64,000 nt of DNA from Bacteroidetes bacterium 2013_40CM_41_45 (GCA_002215675.1 NGFH01000005.1:296693-360692); one strand, 5' to 3'. Counted from the stretch's first letter, positions 1 through 9,336 are shown. Notes: generated from the letters alone by a model not told the origin. Translations and numbers: made by a program.

Positions 1-1
1 G

Positions 2-2053
2 AATGTTACGGGGCTTTATTACCAAACCATGTGCAACACTTGTATTCCTCCTACAGCAATGGTTGTTAATATTGATACCAACACGGTTGTTCATTCAACC
101 TGCAACATGAGTAATGGTTCTGCAACCGTTACTGTTGTTTCGGGCGGACAGCCTCCGTATAGTTATTTATGGAATTCAATACCTCCACAAAACACGCAAA
201 CTGCAACTAATCTTGCACCCGGTGTTTATGTGGTTCAGGTTACAGACGGTTCAGGATGTAATATAGCTTTTGACACCGTTACTATTAATTCTATTCCGCC
301 TTTTGTTCTCAATACCGTAACCGTTGACCTGACTTGCTACAATGACAACAGCGGAAGCGCAACGGTAAACATAACCGGAAACGGAGCTCCACCTTATGTA
401 TTTGCATGGAGCACTACACCGGTTCAGAGCACGGCAACGGCGTCTGGCCTTCCTGCAGGTGTTTATACAGTCACCGTTACAGACGCGAGCAACTGCGGTA
501 TTTCGACAAGTGTTACCATTAACCAACCGCCGCAGCTTACAGTCAACATTCAGAATGTTGTTCAAACGCTTTGTGGTTTCAATAACGGAAGCGCTGAAGC
601 AGCAGCTGCCGGAGGAACGGGAACGCTCAATTATTCCTGGAATACAAACCCTGTACAGACCACTGCTATTGCGGGCAATCTGCCTCCCGGACTTTATACC
701 GTTGTTGTTACGGATGCAAACAGCTGTACCGTATCTGCAACAGTTACCATCAATCCCTCTTCATCACCGGTTGTAACCCCGGTCAACTTAGGTACTAATC
801 CAATCTGCCTGACGCAATCTACACAGCTCGATGCAAACGTAGTTGGAGGTACACCGCCTTTCAACTATAACTGGACACCGGCGACAGGATTAAGTGCAAC
901 CAATGTTAAGAGCCCGATAGCTAACCCTATTGTTACTACAACATACACCGTTGACGTTTCTGACGTTGACGGATGTACTTCATCGCCACAAAGTATTACG
1001 GTTGATGTTTACCAGCCGCTGACAGTTGTAGGCCTTGGAAACACTGCTATTTGCAGTGGCACTACGGTTAACATAGCAGCGAATGCGGGTGGCGGCGATG
1101 GCAATTACAATTACTTCTGGAACCCAACATTACCTAACGGCCCGGGACCTCATGCCGTGTCTCCCAACACCAGTACAAATTACACTGTAATTCTTACTGA
1201 TGGCTGCGGTTCACCTGCTGTTACTGCAAGCGTTGTGGTTGTGGTAAGTCCGACCCCCGTGGTAGGTATTCAGCCTTCCAGTCCGCAAACAGGTTGTTCT
1301 CCATATAGTGTGCAATTTACTGACGCTTCTATTGTTCCTGCTCCTGCATCTATCGCGCAGTGGATTTGGTACTTTGGTGATAACGGAGGTTCCAATCTTC
1401 AGAATCCTTCTCACACCTACATGGCCGGAGGAGTTTACACGGTTCAATTAAAAGTAATCACATCAGACGGCTGTTCGGCTATTGATTCAATTCTGAATCT
1501 TGTAACCGTGCAGCAAACACCTGTAGCTTCTTTCTATCCAGACCCGAAAGTCACTACGATATTTACTCCCGATGTTGTGTTTTACAACACTTCACTTTAT
1601 TACACAAGTTCCATGTGGGATTTCGGTGACGGTGGTACATCAAACATCAATAACCCTGCACACACCTATGGCGATACAGGAAAATACATGGTAACGTTGA
1701 TTGTAACCGAAAGCTCTGCGCTGCAGTGTTCCGATACCGCCTATGATTTTGTTGTCATCAATCCCAACGTAGCCTTCTATGTTCCCAGTGCCTTTACACC
1801 CAATGGCGATGGTATTAACGAAACATTTTATCCTTTGGGCGAAGGATGGCAAGAAGGAATTGACAGCTACACTATGTATATATACAACCGTTGGGGCGAA
1901 CTCATTTTCCAATCCAAAGACAAGCGCTTTGGCTGGGACGGCAAAATGCCCACAGGACTTGCTGCACCGGGAATGTATGTTTACATGTTTGTTATTAAGG
2001 ATTTATACGGTAAGGAACACCAGTACCTCGGTTCGGTGGCTTTGATAAGATAA
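2..2053 (+). CDS. Gliding/T9SS type B adhesin with SprB-like and PKD repeats (5' partial)
   Basis: The reading frame is open from base 2, so the N-terminus lies outside the window; the ATG at 29 is internal. About the first 250 visible residues hold three SprB-like repeats of roughly 80 residues, each with a GxPPYxYxW-like core followed by PGxYxVxVTDxxxC. Two further Ig-like repeats follow, then two PKD domains (WxFGDGG-type motifs near residues 450 and 535). The last 90 residues form a gliding-associated CHU_C / T9SS type B sorting domain, recognised by PSAFTPNGDGINE, YNRWGE and the closing VALIR. In this family the protein passes the inner membrane by Sec and is exported by T9SS to the cell surface, where it acts as an adhesin or gliding component. 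The ligand cannot be told. A strong hairpin terminator follows at 2081-2106. Confidence 0.9.
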   Translation, partial: NVTGLYYQTMCNTCIPPTAMVVNIDTNTVVHSTCNMSNGSATVTVVSGGQPPYSYLWNSIPPQNTQTATNLAPGVYVVQVTDGSGCNIAFDTVTINSIPPFVLNTVTVDLTCYNDNSGSATVNITGNGAPPYVFAWSTTPVQSTATASGLPAGVYTVTVTDASNCGISTSVTINQPPQLTVNIQNVVQTLCGFNNGSAEAAAAGGTGTLNYSWNTNPVQTTAIAGNLPPGLYTVVVTDANSCTVSATVTINPSSSPVVTPVNLGTNPICLTQSTQLDANVVGGTPPFNYNWTPATGLSATNVKSPIANPIVTTTYTVDVSDVDGCTSSPQSITVDVYQPLTVVGLGNTAICSGTTVNIAANAGGGDGNYNYFWNPTLPNGPGPHAVSPNTSTNYTVILTDGCGSPAVTASVVVVVSPTPVVGIQPSSPQTGCSPYSVQFTDASIVPAPASIAQWIWYFGDNGGSNLQNPSHTYMAGGVYTVQLKVITSDGCSAIDSILNLVTVQQTPVASFYPDPKVTTIFTPDVVFYNTSLYYTSSMWDFGDGGTSNINNPAHTYGDTGKYMVTLIVTESSALQCSDTAYDFVVINPNVAFYVPSAFTPNGDGINETFYPLGEGWQEGIDSYTMYIYNRWGELIFQSKDKRFGWDGKMPTGLAAPGMYVYMFVIKDLYGKEHQYLGSVALIR

Positions 2054-2078
2054 TTTTTTTAAGGTTTTTTGGTTGGAA

Positions 2079-2113
2079 AAACGTCCCGAAATTTTCACCG
2101 GGACGTTTTTTTA
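2079..2113 (+). terminator. Rho-independent terminator after the adhesin gene
   Basis: ACGTCCCG at 2081-2088 pairs with CGGGACGT at 2099-2106 across a 10-base loop and runs straight into a T tract. It lies 28 bases past the adhesin stop codon and separates that gene from pruA. Confidence 0.85.
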
Positions 2114-2119
2114 TTTGTA

Positions 2120-2127
2120 TACTTTTG
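2120..2127 (+). promoter_or_regulatory. -7 promoter box for pruA
   Basis: TACTTTTG matches the Bacteroidota sigma-A -7 consensus TAnnTTTG. It ends 16 bases before the ATG at 2143, which predicts a very short leader of about 9 bases. It sits right after the upstream terminator. Confidence 0.6.
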
Positions 2128-2142
2128 TAAAAATTTTCACTC

Positions 2143-3837
2143 ATGGCAAATTCAGCATTTAAAGTACCCGTTCCGGTGAATGAACCGGTTTACGATTACG
2201 CTCCGGGAAGCGCAGAAAGAAAAAATCTTATCAAAGAATTAAAGAATGCACGTGACGTTGTAAAAGACATCCCCATGTATATTGATGGAGAAGAAGTGCG
2301 CTCGGGAAAAAAAATAAGCATGCATCCTCCGCATGACCACGGGCATTTGCTGGGACATTATCACCGCGGAGATAAAAGCCATGTGCAACAAGCCATAGAG
2401 GCAGCATTAAAAGCGCGTGCAGCATGGGCTGAAATGAGCTGGGAAAACCGCGCATCTATTTTTCTTAAAGCAGCCGATTTAATTTCGGGACCATACCGCG
2501 CCAAACTGAACGCTGCCACCATGCTGGGACAAAGCAAGAATGCGTACCAGGCAGAAATTGATGCCGCATGCGAGACGATTGATTTTCTCCGGTTCAACGT
2601 GAGTTATATGAGAGAGATTTACGCGCAGCAACCTATCTCTTCAAAAGGTGTGTACAACAGGATAGAACATCGCCCGCTCGAAGGTTTTGTATTTGCATTA
2701 ACACCTTTCAACTTCACCGCTATCGCTGCCAATCTTCCTTCTTCGCCCGCCCTGATGGGAAACACAGTGGTTTGGAAACCGGCTAACTCCCAGATTTATT
2801 CTGCAAGCGTGCTTATGGAAATATTTATCAAAGCAGGGCTGCCGCCGGGAGTCATCAATTTAATTTATGTTTCTGGCCCCGATGCAGGCGATGTAATTTT
2901 TGCGCATCCCGATTTTGCAGGAATTCATTTTACGGGTTCTACAGCAGTATTCAGGGGCATCTGGCAAACTATAGGACAGAATATTTCTAAATATAAATCA
3001 TATCCCAGAATTGTAGGGGAAACCGGAGGCAAAGATTTTATTCTTGCACATCCTTCCGCTGATGCCGATGTCCTCGCTACCGCTTTGGTACGGGGCGCTT
3101 TTGAATTCCAGGGTCAGAAATGTTCTGCAGCATCGCGTGCATATATTCCGAAATCGATGTGGAGCAGCGTGAAAGAAAAAATGGTGCGTGATTTAAAATC
3201 CATTAAGATAGGGCCAACAGAGGACTTCACTAATTTTGTGAATGCCGTGATTGATGAAACAGCTTTTGATAAAATCACTTCATATATAGACACGGCTAAA
3301 AAAAATAAAGAGGTAGAGTTTGTTTTTGGCGGAGGATACGACAAGGCGAAAGGATATTTCATAGAGCCCACAGTTCTTCTCACCAGCGACCCGTATTATG
3401 TTACCATGTGCGAAGAAATCTTCGGGCCTGTACTTACCGTTTATGTTTACGAGGACAGCCGCTTTGAAGAAATGCTTGATGTGGTTGACAAGACGAGCAT
3501 CTACGCTTTAACCGGTTCCATTATTTCACAAGACAGGCATGCTGTGGAATTAGCTACAAAAAAATTAGTTCATGCGGCAGGTAATTTTTACATCAATGAT
3601 AAATGCACCGGTGCCGTTGTCGGGCAGCAGCCCTTTGGCGGAGCCAGGGCATCAGGCACCAATGATAAATCGGGCTCCATGATTAATCTTCTGCGCTGGG
3701 TTTCTCTAAGAACGATTAAGGAAAACTTTGTACCTCCGAAAGATTACCGTTATCCGTTTCTGCAGGGCGATACATTTGAAACACAAGCGGCACAAAAAAC
3801 ACCTGCTGTGAAGGGACAGAAAATCATTCCTAATTAG
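2143..3837 (+). CDS. pruA: L-glutamate gamma-semialdehyde (1-pyrroline-5-carboxylate) dehydrogenase
   Basis: This 564-residue aldehyde dehydrogenase should oxidise glutamate-5-semialdehyde to glutamate with NAD+, the second step of proline breakdown, in the cytosol. The ALDH landmarks are in place: LTPFNFTAIAANLPSSPAL near residue 185, FTGSTAVF for cofactor binding, the general base Glu293 in VGETGGKDF and the catalytic Cys327 in GQKCSAAS. The C-terminal motif QQPFGGARASGTNDK is typical of the P5C dehydrogenase subgroup. Length fits stand-alone P5CDH; there is no PutA proline dehydrogenase domain, and no proline dehydrogenase gene lies nearby. The gene is monocistronic, with a promoter box just before it. 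Confidence 0.93.
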   Translation: MANSAFKVPVPVNEPVYDYAPGSAERKNLIKELKNARDVVKDIPMYIDGEEVRSGKKISMHPPHDHGHLLGHYHRGDKSHVQQAIEAALKARAAWAEMSWENRASIFLKAADLISGPYRAKLNAATMLGQSKNAYQAEIDAACETIDFLRFNVSYMREIYAQQPISSKGVYNRIEHRPLEGFVFALTPFNFTAIAANLPSSPALMGNTVVWKPANSQIYSASVLMEIFIKAGLPPGVINLIYVSGPDAGDVIFAHPDFAGIHFTGSTAVFRGIWQTIGQNISKYKSYPRIVGETGGKDFILAHPSADADVLATALVRGAFEFQGQKCSAASRAYIPKSMWSSVKEKMVRDLKSIKIGPTEDFTNFVNAVIDETAFDKITSYIDTAKKNKEVEFVFGGGYDKAKGYFIEPTVLLTSDPYYVTMCEEIFGPVLTVYVYEDSRFEEMLDVVDKTSIYALTGSIISQDRHAVELATKKLVHAAGNFYINDKCTGAVVGQQPFGGARASGTNDKSGSMINLLRWVSLRTIKENFVPPKDYRYPFLQGDTFETQAAQKTPAVKGQKIIPN

Positions 3838-3970
3838 TATAGATAACTTATTGATGCGGATTTGCAGATAATCTGAAAATCTGAAACGCATCTGTTATCT
3901 GAACCTACACGTTAACAATTCCGTGTTATTAATTATTCACTTGATAAGCGGTTCAGGTTAATAGCCATTA

Positions 3971-3978
3971 TACTTTTA
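3971..3978 (+). promoter_or_regulatory. -7 promoter box directly before the DivIC-like gene
   Basis: TACTTTTA fits the TAnnTTTG-type -7 box with one mismatch. Only five bases separate it from the ATG at 3984, so transcription should begin at or beside the start codon and give a leaderless mRNA. Confidence 0.5.
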
Positions 3979-3983
3979 CAGGC

Positions 3984-4307
3984 ATGAAGTTGAAACGCAT
4001 CAAGATTAGCATTCCTCCTTTTCTCAAGAACAAATATGTTATTGCTTCCATAGTACTTTTTGCCTGGCTCATTTTCTTTGATGGCAATGATTTTTTCACA
4101 CAATATTCGTATCGCAAAAAACTGAATGAGCTTGAAAAAGAAAAGGAATATTATACAGTTGAGATAGAAAAAAGCCGTAACGCGCTTCAGTCACTCATCA
4201 GCAATAAAAAGAACCTGGAAAAATTTGCCCGCGAAAAATACCTGATGAAAAAAGACAACGAGGATATTTTTGTGATTCTCGAAAAAAATAATCAGCCGCA
4301 AAAATAA
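3984..4307 (+). CDS. DivIC/FtsB-like septum formation initiator
   Basis: This small bitopic membrane protein has 107 residues. A short basic N-terminus is followed by one membrane segment at about residues 18-31 (YVIASIVLFAWLIFF) and then by a coiled coil (residues 45-85) rich in Lys and Glu. The conserved DivIC/FtsB tail FAREKYLMKKDNEDIFVI closes it. In this family the protein bridges FtsL and FtsQ/DivIB in the divisome and helps activate septal peptidoglycan synthesis. It converges with rlmH, with 21 bases between the stops. A promoter box abuts the start codon. Confidence 0.85.
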   Translation: MKLKRIKISIPPFLKNKYVIASIVLFAWLIFFDGNDFFTQYSYRKKLNELEKEKEYYTVEIEKSRNALQSLISNKKNLEKFAREKYLMKKDNEDIFVILEKNNQPQK

Positions 4308-4318
4308 AAGGTAACATC

Positions 4319-4340
4319 TATCATCATTTCAATGATGATA
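4319..4340. terminator. Inverted repeat between convergent genes
   Basis: TATCATCATT and AATGATGATA form a perfect 10-base inverted repeat overlapping the rlmH stop codon and lying just past the DivIC-like gene. It lacks a clear T tract, so a shared bidirectional terminator is only a possibility. Confidence 0.35.
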
Positions 4341-4796
4341 CTTCTCATTATTGATAATGGTAAACGCCCTGTAAACCTGCTCAAGAAGCAAGGGGCGAAT
4401 CATTTGGTGTGTGAATGTGAATTTTGAAAATGAAATTTTAAGGTTTGCTCTTTTGCTTATCTCGCTTGCGAATCCATAAGCCCCTCCCGTCATAAAAATT
4501 ATTTTGCGGTTTGAAGTCGTCAGCAATTTCTGAAGTTGATTAGCAAATTCAACAGACGAAAATTGTTTTCCGTTTTCGTCAAGTAAAATAACCACATCCC
4601 CCTCCCCTATTTGTTTCAATTGTTCTTTCTGTTCCTTCTCCTTTATCCGTTCAATGCTTTCTCCCTTTTCGTTTTTTGTTTTTAATTCCACAACGTTATG
4701 AGAAACATAACGGTTTATCCGCCCTTCATAAACCGACATAAGCTCTTTTACGGGTTTATCAAAAGTTTGCCCGGTAAAGACAAATAAAATTTTCAT
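4329..4796 (-). CDS. rlmH: 23S rRNA (pseudouridine-1915-N3)-methyltransferase RlmH
   Basis: The 155 residues match the usual RlmH length. RlmH is a SPOUT-class enzyme that methylates pseudouridine 1915 in helix 69 of 23S rRNA on assembled 70S ribosomes. The SAM-binding trefoil knot is marked by IIFMTGGAYGFASE (about residues 98-111), with VVILLDENGKQFSS before it. The C-terminal signature ends in FTHQMIRPLLLEQVYRAF. It is the last gene of a minus-strand run porQ-cmk-ispH-rlmH, with 23 bases between ispH and rlmH. Confidence 0.94.
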   Translation of the reverse strand: MKILFVFTGQTFDKPVKELMSVYEGRINRYVSHNVVELKTKNEKGESIERIKEKEQKEQLKQIGEGDVVILLDENGKQFSSVEFANQLQKLLTTSNRKIIFMTGGAYGFASEISKRANLKISFSKFTFTHQMIRPLLLEQVYRAFTIINNEKYHH

Positions 4797-4819
4797 TGGA
4801 AAATGAAAAGTAAAAGCGC

Positions 4820-5698
4820 TTAGCTAAGCGAGTACAGCGAGTCAGCAACTTTTTCCATCAGCCACATAGGCGTGGAGGTAGCCCCGCAGATACCAACGCT
4901 ATCTACTCCGGCAAACCATTCTTTGCGCAGCTCATCCGTATCTGAAATAAAAAAAGATTTGGGATTTATAGCTTCACAAACACTGAACAATGCTTTGCCG
5001 TTGGAGCTTTTTTTTCCGCTCACAAATACAATAACGTCATGTTGTTTTGCAAACTGCTCAAGCTGCGGCTCGCGGTTAGAAACCTGGCGGCACAAGGTAT
5101 CGTTTGCTTCAAAAACTTCTTCCATTGGCTCTGTTGACTTCACATTGATTTTGCTTTCTATCATCTCTTTCATTTTCGTGAAGCCTTTGGTGCTCTTTGT
5201 AGTCTGGCTGAAAAAATAAACGGGTTTGTTAAAGTCAATCTGCTCCAGGTCTGATTCTTCTTTTACCACGATGGCTTTTCCATTCGTCTGGCCAACGAGC
5301 CCGTTAACCTCTGCATGTCCGCGCTCACCGTAAATCACAATCTGTGCATCACGTTCCCCGGTTTCGTCAAAACTTTTTCTCACCCTGTTCTGAAGCTTTA
5401 ATACCACGGGGCACGATGCATCTACAAGTTCGATATTATTTTTTATTGCAGTCTGGTATGTTTCGGGCGGCTCGCCATGGGCGCGTATCAGCACTTTGCA
5501 ATCGTGAAGAGAATTCAGTTGCTCGTGGCTGATAATTTTCAGGCCCTTTGCTTTGAGGCGCTCCACTTCCATGTTGTTATGCACAATATCCCCAAGGCAG
5601 TAAAGCTGCCCGCTCCGTTCCAATTCTTCTTCCGCCATACGGATAGCAAATACAACACCGAAGCAAAAACCGGAATTAGGGTCTATGGTAACTTTCAT
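4820..5698 (-). CDS. ispH: 4-hydroxy-3-methylbut-2-enyl diphosphate reductase
   Basis: This enzyme (LytB) makes IPP and DMAPP from HMBPP in the last step of the MEP isoprenoid pathway, using a [4Fe-4S] cluster. The three cluster cysteines are Cys12 (SGFCFGV), Cys96 (DASCPVV) and Cys203 (DTLCRQV). The substrate-binding SSNGKALF loop and the C-terminal CGATSTPMWL segment are also present. The 292-residue length is normal. It lies 35 bases after cmk on the same strand, so co-transcription with porQ, cmk and rlmH is likely. Confidence 0.95.
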   Translation of the reverse strand: MKVTIDPNSGFCFGVVFAIRMAEEELERSGQLYCLGDIVHNNMEVERLKAKGLKIISHEQLNSLHDCKVLIRAHGEPPETYQTAIKNNIELVDASCPVVLKLQNRVRKSFDETGERDAQIVIYGERGHAEVNGLVGQTNGKAIVVKEESDLEQIDFNKPVYFFSQTTKSTKGFTKMKEMIESKINVKSTEPMEEVFEANDTLCRQVSNREPQLEQFAKQHDVIVFVSGKKSSNGKALFSVCEAINPKSFFISDTDELRKEWFAGVDSVGICGATSTPMWLMEKVADSLYSLS

Positions 5699-5733
5699 TG
5701 ATGCAAAGATACGTTTTAGTCATTAGTCATTGG

Positions 5734-6441
5734 TCATTGGTTTCCAATACCAAATTTTTCAGCAATAATTTTCAATACAAAATCGAGCTGCTCTTCCCGC
5801 GTAAGCGAAGTGTTATCCAGAACGATGGCGTCATCTGCTTTTACAAGCGGACTGATTTCTCTCGTGGTATCGGTGTAATCGCGAGCCCGGATGTTTTGTT
5901 TCACTTCCTCGAACGTAATTTCAATTCCCTTTGAAGCAAGCTCATCATACCTGCGTTTGGCGCGTACATCAAGGTCAGCGATCATAAATATTTTCAGGTC
6001 GGCATTTGGAAAAACCGTTGTGCCTATGTCGCGCCCGTCCATGACGATATTTTTTTCTTCAGCAAACTTTCGCTGCATAACTACCATTTTTTTTCTAAGA
6101 GCTGGAATAGCACTCACCGCGCTTACAATATCCGAAACTTCAGGGCTCCTGATTTCTTTTTCGACATTTACACCGTTGAGAAAAATGTCGTGCTTGCCCG
6201 GTGCATTGATGTTTTGAAATTCAATTTCCATGTGCGCCAGTATATCCGTCTGCTCATTTTCTGGTTTGTTTATAAAACCCGAAGCCTTTATTTTATTCTT
6301 CAAAAAAAAATAAGCAGCAGCGCGGTACATAGCTCCCGAGTCAATGTAGCTGAATCCAAGCCGCTGTGCCACATCGCGTGCAAGCGTGCTCTTGCCGCAC
6401 GATGAGTACCCGTCAACGGCAATGATAATTTTCTTCTGCAT
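5734..6441 (-). CDS. cmk: (d)CMP kinase
   Basis: This P-loop kinase phosphorylates CMP and dCMP to the diphosphates in pyrimidine nucleotide recycling. The Walker A motif sits at residues 10-19 (DGYSSCGKST), close to the N-terminus as is usual. IDSGAMYRA follows, then the CMP-binding insert and VMDGRDIGTTVFPNADLK. The C-terminal lid RARDYTDTTREISPL is intact. Length is 235 residues. It starts 19 bases after the porQ stop, so both are probably on one transcript. Confidence 0.95.
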   Translation of the reverse strand: MQKKIIIAVDGYSSCGKSTLARDVAQRLGFSYIDSGAMYRAAAYFFLKNKIKASGFINKPENEQTDILAHMEIEFQNINAPGKHDIFLNGVNVEKEIRSPEVSDIVSAVSAIPALRKKMVVMQRKFAEEKNIVMDGRDIGTTVFPNADLKIFMIADLDVRAKRRYDELASKGIEITFEEVKQNIRARDYTDTTREISPLVKADDAIVLDNTSLTREEQLDFVLKIIAEKFGIGNQ

Positions 6442-6460
6442 TAAATCTTAAAAGATTCTG

Positions 6461-7519
6461 TTAGTCCGCTGCAACTGTTTTCTTCCTGAAAAAATCGTAC
6501 GGGTTAGTAGATACCGTCAGATGGTTTGACATTCCCGCCACATGATATTGCGCCATTCCGAAACTTACATAAAAACGGTTTACATGCAAGCCGAAACCAA
6601 ACGACATTCCTGAAACGCCTCCTTTATTTTCCAGCTTCATCTCGGCCCTTCGCTGGAAATTGTACGCGTAACGCAGCGAAAAGTTTTTCGAAAAGACAAG
6701 CTCACTTCCAAGGATAAAGTGCCTGGAGAATTTATCCCAGAAAGTAATTTCTGTAAGTGTTACTTCTCCCGTGAGCGGATCAACACTTAATGCTGTAATA
6801 GGATTCAGATAGGTATAATCAAATTTTTCGATGTGACGGTACGTGAGGATTACGCGAAATGGTGCATGAGGAAATTTTTTAGAAAACCCAAACATCACTT
6901 CGGGTTTTACGGGTTCTTTCTCATCGCTTTCGGTGTATTGCTTTATTTGTGAGCCAAAATTTCTTGCCATCAAAGCTGCCGATACTCCCCTTGCAGAATC
7001 AGAAGCGTAAGACACAGCAATGTCTCCGGCCAAACCATAGGAAGTGTATTCTTCAAGATGAGAATAAATGAATTTAATATCGCTTCCTACATTAAAATAT
7101 TTATTGGTTTGATATCCCCACCCTATTTGCAGCGCATGATCTGCTGCAGTAAACGAGCCGTTTATATTTCCGTAAATATCTGCTGATGTAAATGTTCCGT
7201 AATTGATGTAGTGCGCTGCCACCTGGAACGTTCCCAGCTTCTCATATGCTTTAGTATAGGATGCATCGCCACCGCTTACGTCTGCATAATATTTTACTCC
7301 GCTAAAGGAAATCATATTATCCATCGAGGAATTAAGCAACGAAGGATTCATGGTAGCGGGATTCGGGTCATTATCATTGACCGCGATAAACGTTCCTCCC
7401 AGAGCGGCAATTCTTGCAGAGGCGCTTAGACTAAGAAATGAATAAACACCATTTCCCCCAATCTGCGCTGAAGAATACAAAGAAAAGATACAAGCCAAAG
7501 CCAGCGTAAATTTTTTCAT
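6461..7519 (-). CDS. porQ: Type IX secretion system protein PorQ
   Basis: The 352-residue protein begins with a Sec signal peptide (KFTLALACIFSLYSSA, cut before QIGG) and then the PorQ/PorV-like FadL-type barrel signature SASARIAALGGTFIAVNDND. Many alternating hydrophobic/aromatic strands follow, ending in the last strand FYVSFGMAQY. PorQ is an outer-membrane protein of the T9SS attachment complex (with PorU, PorV and PorZ in Porphyromonas), which releases and anchors cargo at the surface. This fits the T9SS cargo genes elsewhere in the window. It leads the porQ-cmk-ispH-rlmH run. PorQ is preferred over PorV because of the length and the gene pairing. Confidence 0.85.
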   Translation of the reverse strand: MKKFTLALACIFSLYSSAQIGGNGVYSFLSLSASARIAALGGTFIAVNDNDPNPATMNPSLLNSSMDNMISFSGVKYYADVSGGDASYTKAYEKLGTFQVAAHYINYGTFTSADIYGNINGSFTAADHALQIGWGYQTNKYFNVGSDIKFIYSHLEEYTSYGLAGDIAVSYASDSARGVSAALMARNFGSQIKQYTESDEKEPVKPEVMFGFSKKFPHAPFRVILTYRHIEKFDYTYLNPITALSVDPLTGEVTLTEITFWDKFSRHFILGSELVFSKNFSLRYAYNFQRRAEMKLENKGGVSGMSFGFGLHVNRFYVSFGMAQYHVAGMSNHLTVSTNPYDFFRKKTVAAD

Positions 7520-7603
7520 ATCACAAATAAAAGAAACATTTTGCGATGCTAACGAAAAGGCCGGAAGATTATTATAAATGCATGCGTTTGGAATAATATT
7601 CCA

Positions 7604-7629
7604 ACAAAAAAGCGCCTTACGGGGCGCCT
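7604..7629 (-). terminator. Terminator after the DUF4476 gene
   Basis: GCGCC and GGCGC arms around a TTACG-like loop (7612-7627) are followed on the minus strand by a T run (A run at 7605-7611 on the plus strand). It lies about 30 bases downstream of the stop codon at 7659. Confidence 0.7.
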
Positions 7630-7658
7630 TTCCTCACATGAAACATGAAAACAATTTC

Positions 7659-8366
7659 TTAGGAGTTATTTCTTATAAAATGTTCGAGTTCTGATATACT
7701 GCTTTCAAACGTGAACGAATTATTGACGAGGAAAAAATTTTGCCTGTCCATTACAGATGAATAACCGGCTTCGGCAAGTTCCAGCTTTTCGGATTCAAAC
7801 GTGAGCATGTCCATTAAGTCGGCAAGCTGCGCAGAAGAAACCGGGTTGGAAGCAATGGCCTGCTTTGCAACCTGCAGCTTGCTGCTATCGAACGAGCGGT
7901 TTGCAATTACGTTTTTCAATTCTGCAAACGCTGCCGCGCTCATGCACGCAGGAACCGGAGTATAAACGGTATTTATGCAATCATTATTATAAAAATGATT
8001 TGGGCCTGCATAAAGCGGTTGAACTGAAATGGCAAGCCGGTCGTAATTATCCGTAATACCGGTTACACGCGAAGCAGCAGGAATTTCAATGTATCCGTTA
8101 TACACAACCTTATCCATAAATTTTTTGTAGTTATAGGAATGACCATGGTAGACAGGTTCTCTTTTGTAAACCACCATATAATGGTATCCAGGCTCGATAG
8201 CAGAAAAATCAACCGTTGTTCCATAGTTCATAAAGGGACTGTTATCGAGTGAAACAGAAACAAGATTTCTGCCTGTACCGGAAACCGTAAGTTCCGACTG
8301 GTGGTTAAGCGCTCCGGCAAAGCCGCCTGCGAGCTGAAGTGCGAGTCCTGCGATAAGTTTTTTCAT
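7659..8366 (-). CDS. DUF4476 periplasmic/secreted protein
   Basis: The 235-residue protein has a signal peptide (KKLIAGLALQLAGGFAGA). Residues 20-130 look like a beta-rich domain with many Tyr. The C-terminal ~90 residues match DUF4476: a helical repeat in which a locally duplicated FDSSKLQVAKQAIASNPV-type segment is followed by LADLMDMLTFESEKLELA. DUF4476 proteins are common in Bacteroidota and have no assigned function. The gene is isolated, with its own terminator and no obvious partner. The tail SSISELEHFI is not a T9SS sorting domain. Confidence 0.75.
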   Translation of the reverse strand: MKKLIAGLALQLAGGFAGALNHQSELTVSGTGRNLVSVSLDNSPFMNYGTTVDFSAIEPGYHYMVVYKREPVYHGHSYNYKKFMDKVVYNGYIEIPAASRVTGITDNYDRLAISVQPLYAGPNHFYNNDCINTVYTPVPACMSAAAFAELKNVIANRSFDSSKLQVAKQAIASNPVSSAQLADLMDMLTFESEKLELAEAGYSSVMDRQNFFLVNNSFTFESSISELEHFIRNNS

Positions 8367-8496
8367 AAAACTCTTCTTTATTTTTTTGGTTGCTTGTATT
8401 GCAATTTCAAATGCTGTGCCAAACTCATTTTCGCAGTTTTTGGTTCATCTGCCGTTCATTGAATGCCGCATTTTGAGTTTATTTACACAATCATTC

Positions 8497-8504
8497 TACA
8501 TTTA
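8497..8504 (+). promoter_or_regulatory. -7 promoter box for bshB1
   Basis: TACATTTA is close to TAnnTTTG and ends 17 bases before the ATG at 8522. It is the only good match in this short gap between divergent genes. Confidence 0.45.
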
Positions 8505-8521
8505 CATCGCCAATTAGAATT

Positions 8522-9241
8522 ATGAAACTCGATATCCTTGCCTTTGCCGCACATCCCGATGATGCTGAACTCGGATGTGGAGGAACACTTTTGCTCCACA
8601 AATCACTGGGAAAAAAAATCGGTATTGTTGATTTAACCAAAGGTGAAATGGGAACACGCGGCACTCCCGAAACCCGCATGCAGGAAGCAGAAGCGGCTTC
8701 GCAGGTTCTTAAACTTGACGTGCGCGAAAACCTTGGTTTTGCAGATTGCTTTTTCAGGAACGATATGGACCACCGCATGAAAGTGATTTCCGTTATCAGA
8801 AAATATCAGCCGGAAATTATTCTTGCAACTGCTGTGAGAGACCGCCACCCCGACCACGGCCGCGCTGCGCAGCTTGTTGCCGAAAGCAGCTTTCACGCTG
8901 CGCTTGTTAAAGTAGAAACATCTTCAAATGGCAAACCACAAAATGCATGGAAAATAAAAGCGCTCTATCATTACATACAAGACAGAAATATCAACCCCGA
9001 TTTCGTTGTAGATATTTCCGGATGGATGGAAATAAAAATGGAAGCGGTTCGTTGTTTTAAATCGCAGTTTTATAATTCTTCCTCCCAAGAACCCGAAACA
9101 CCTCTCACCTCAAAGCATTTCCTGGAGAGAGCCGTTGAAAGCAGAAGCGCTGAATTGGGCAGAGGCGTAGGAGCCGCATTTGCCGAAGGTTTTACGGCGG
9201 CAAGAATTCCCGGAATAAAAGATTTGTTCAGTTTAATCTGA
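8522..9241 (+). CDS. bshB1: Bacillithiol biosynthesis deacetylase BshB1
   Basis: This 239-residue LmbE/PIG-L-fold enzyme removes the acetyl group from GlcNAc-malate, the second step in making the thiol cofactor bacillithiol. The zinc site is visible as AHPDDAELGCGG (His11, Asp13, Asp14) and RDRHPDHGRA near residue 105. BshB1 hallmarks are DLTKGEMGTRGTPETR, NLGFAD and the C-terminal YYS-like region RSAELGRGVGAAFAEGF. No bshA or bshC lies in the window. Its presence suggests that the organism uses bacillithiol, as many Bacteroidota do. Confidence 0.92.
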   Translation: MKLDILAFAAHPDDAELGCGGTLLLHKSLGKKIGIVDLTKGEMGTRGTPETRMQEAEAASQVLKLDVRENLGFADCFFRNDMDHRMKVISVIRKYQPEIILATAVRDRHPDHGRAAQLVAESSFHAALVKVETSSNGKPQNAWKIKALYHYIQDRNINPDFVVDISGWMEIKMEAVRCFKSQFYNSSSQEPETPLTSKHFLERAVESRSAELGRGVGAAFAEGFTAARIPGIKDLFSLI

Positions 9242-9336
9242 TTTAAGTAATCTTTCATAGTTCGCTTGTAACTTCGCGGTTTCTTAATCTAATCATGGGG
9301 TTATTTTAGCTAACTTCGCATACAGACAAGAAATTG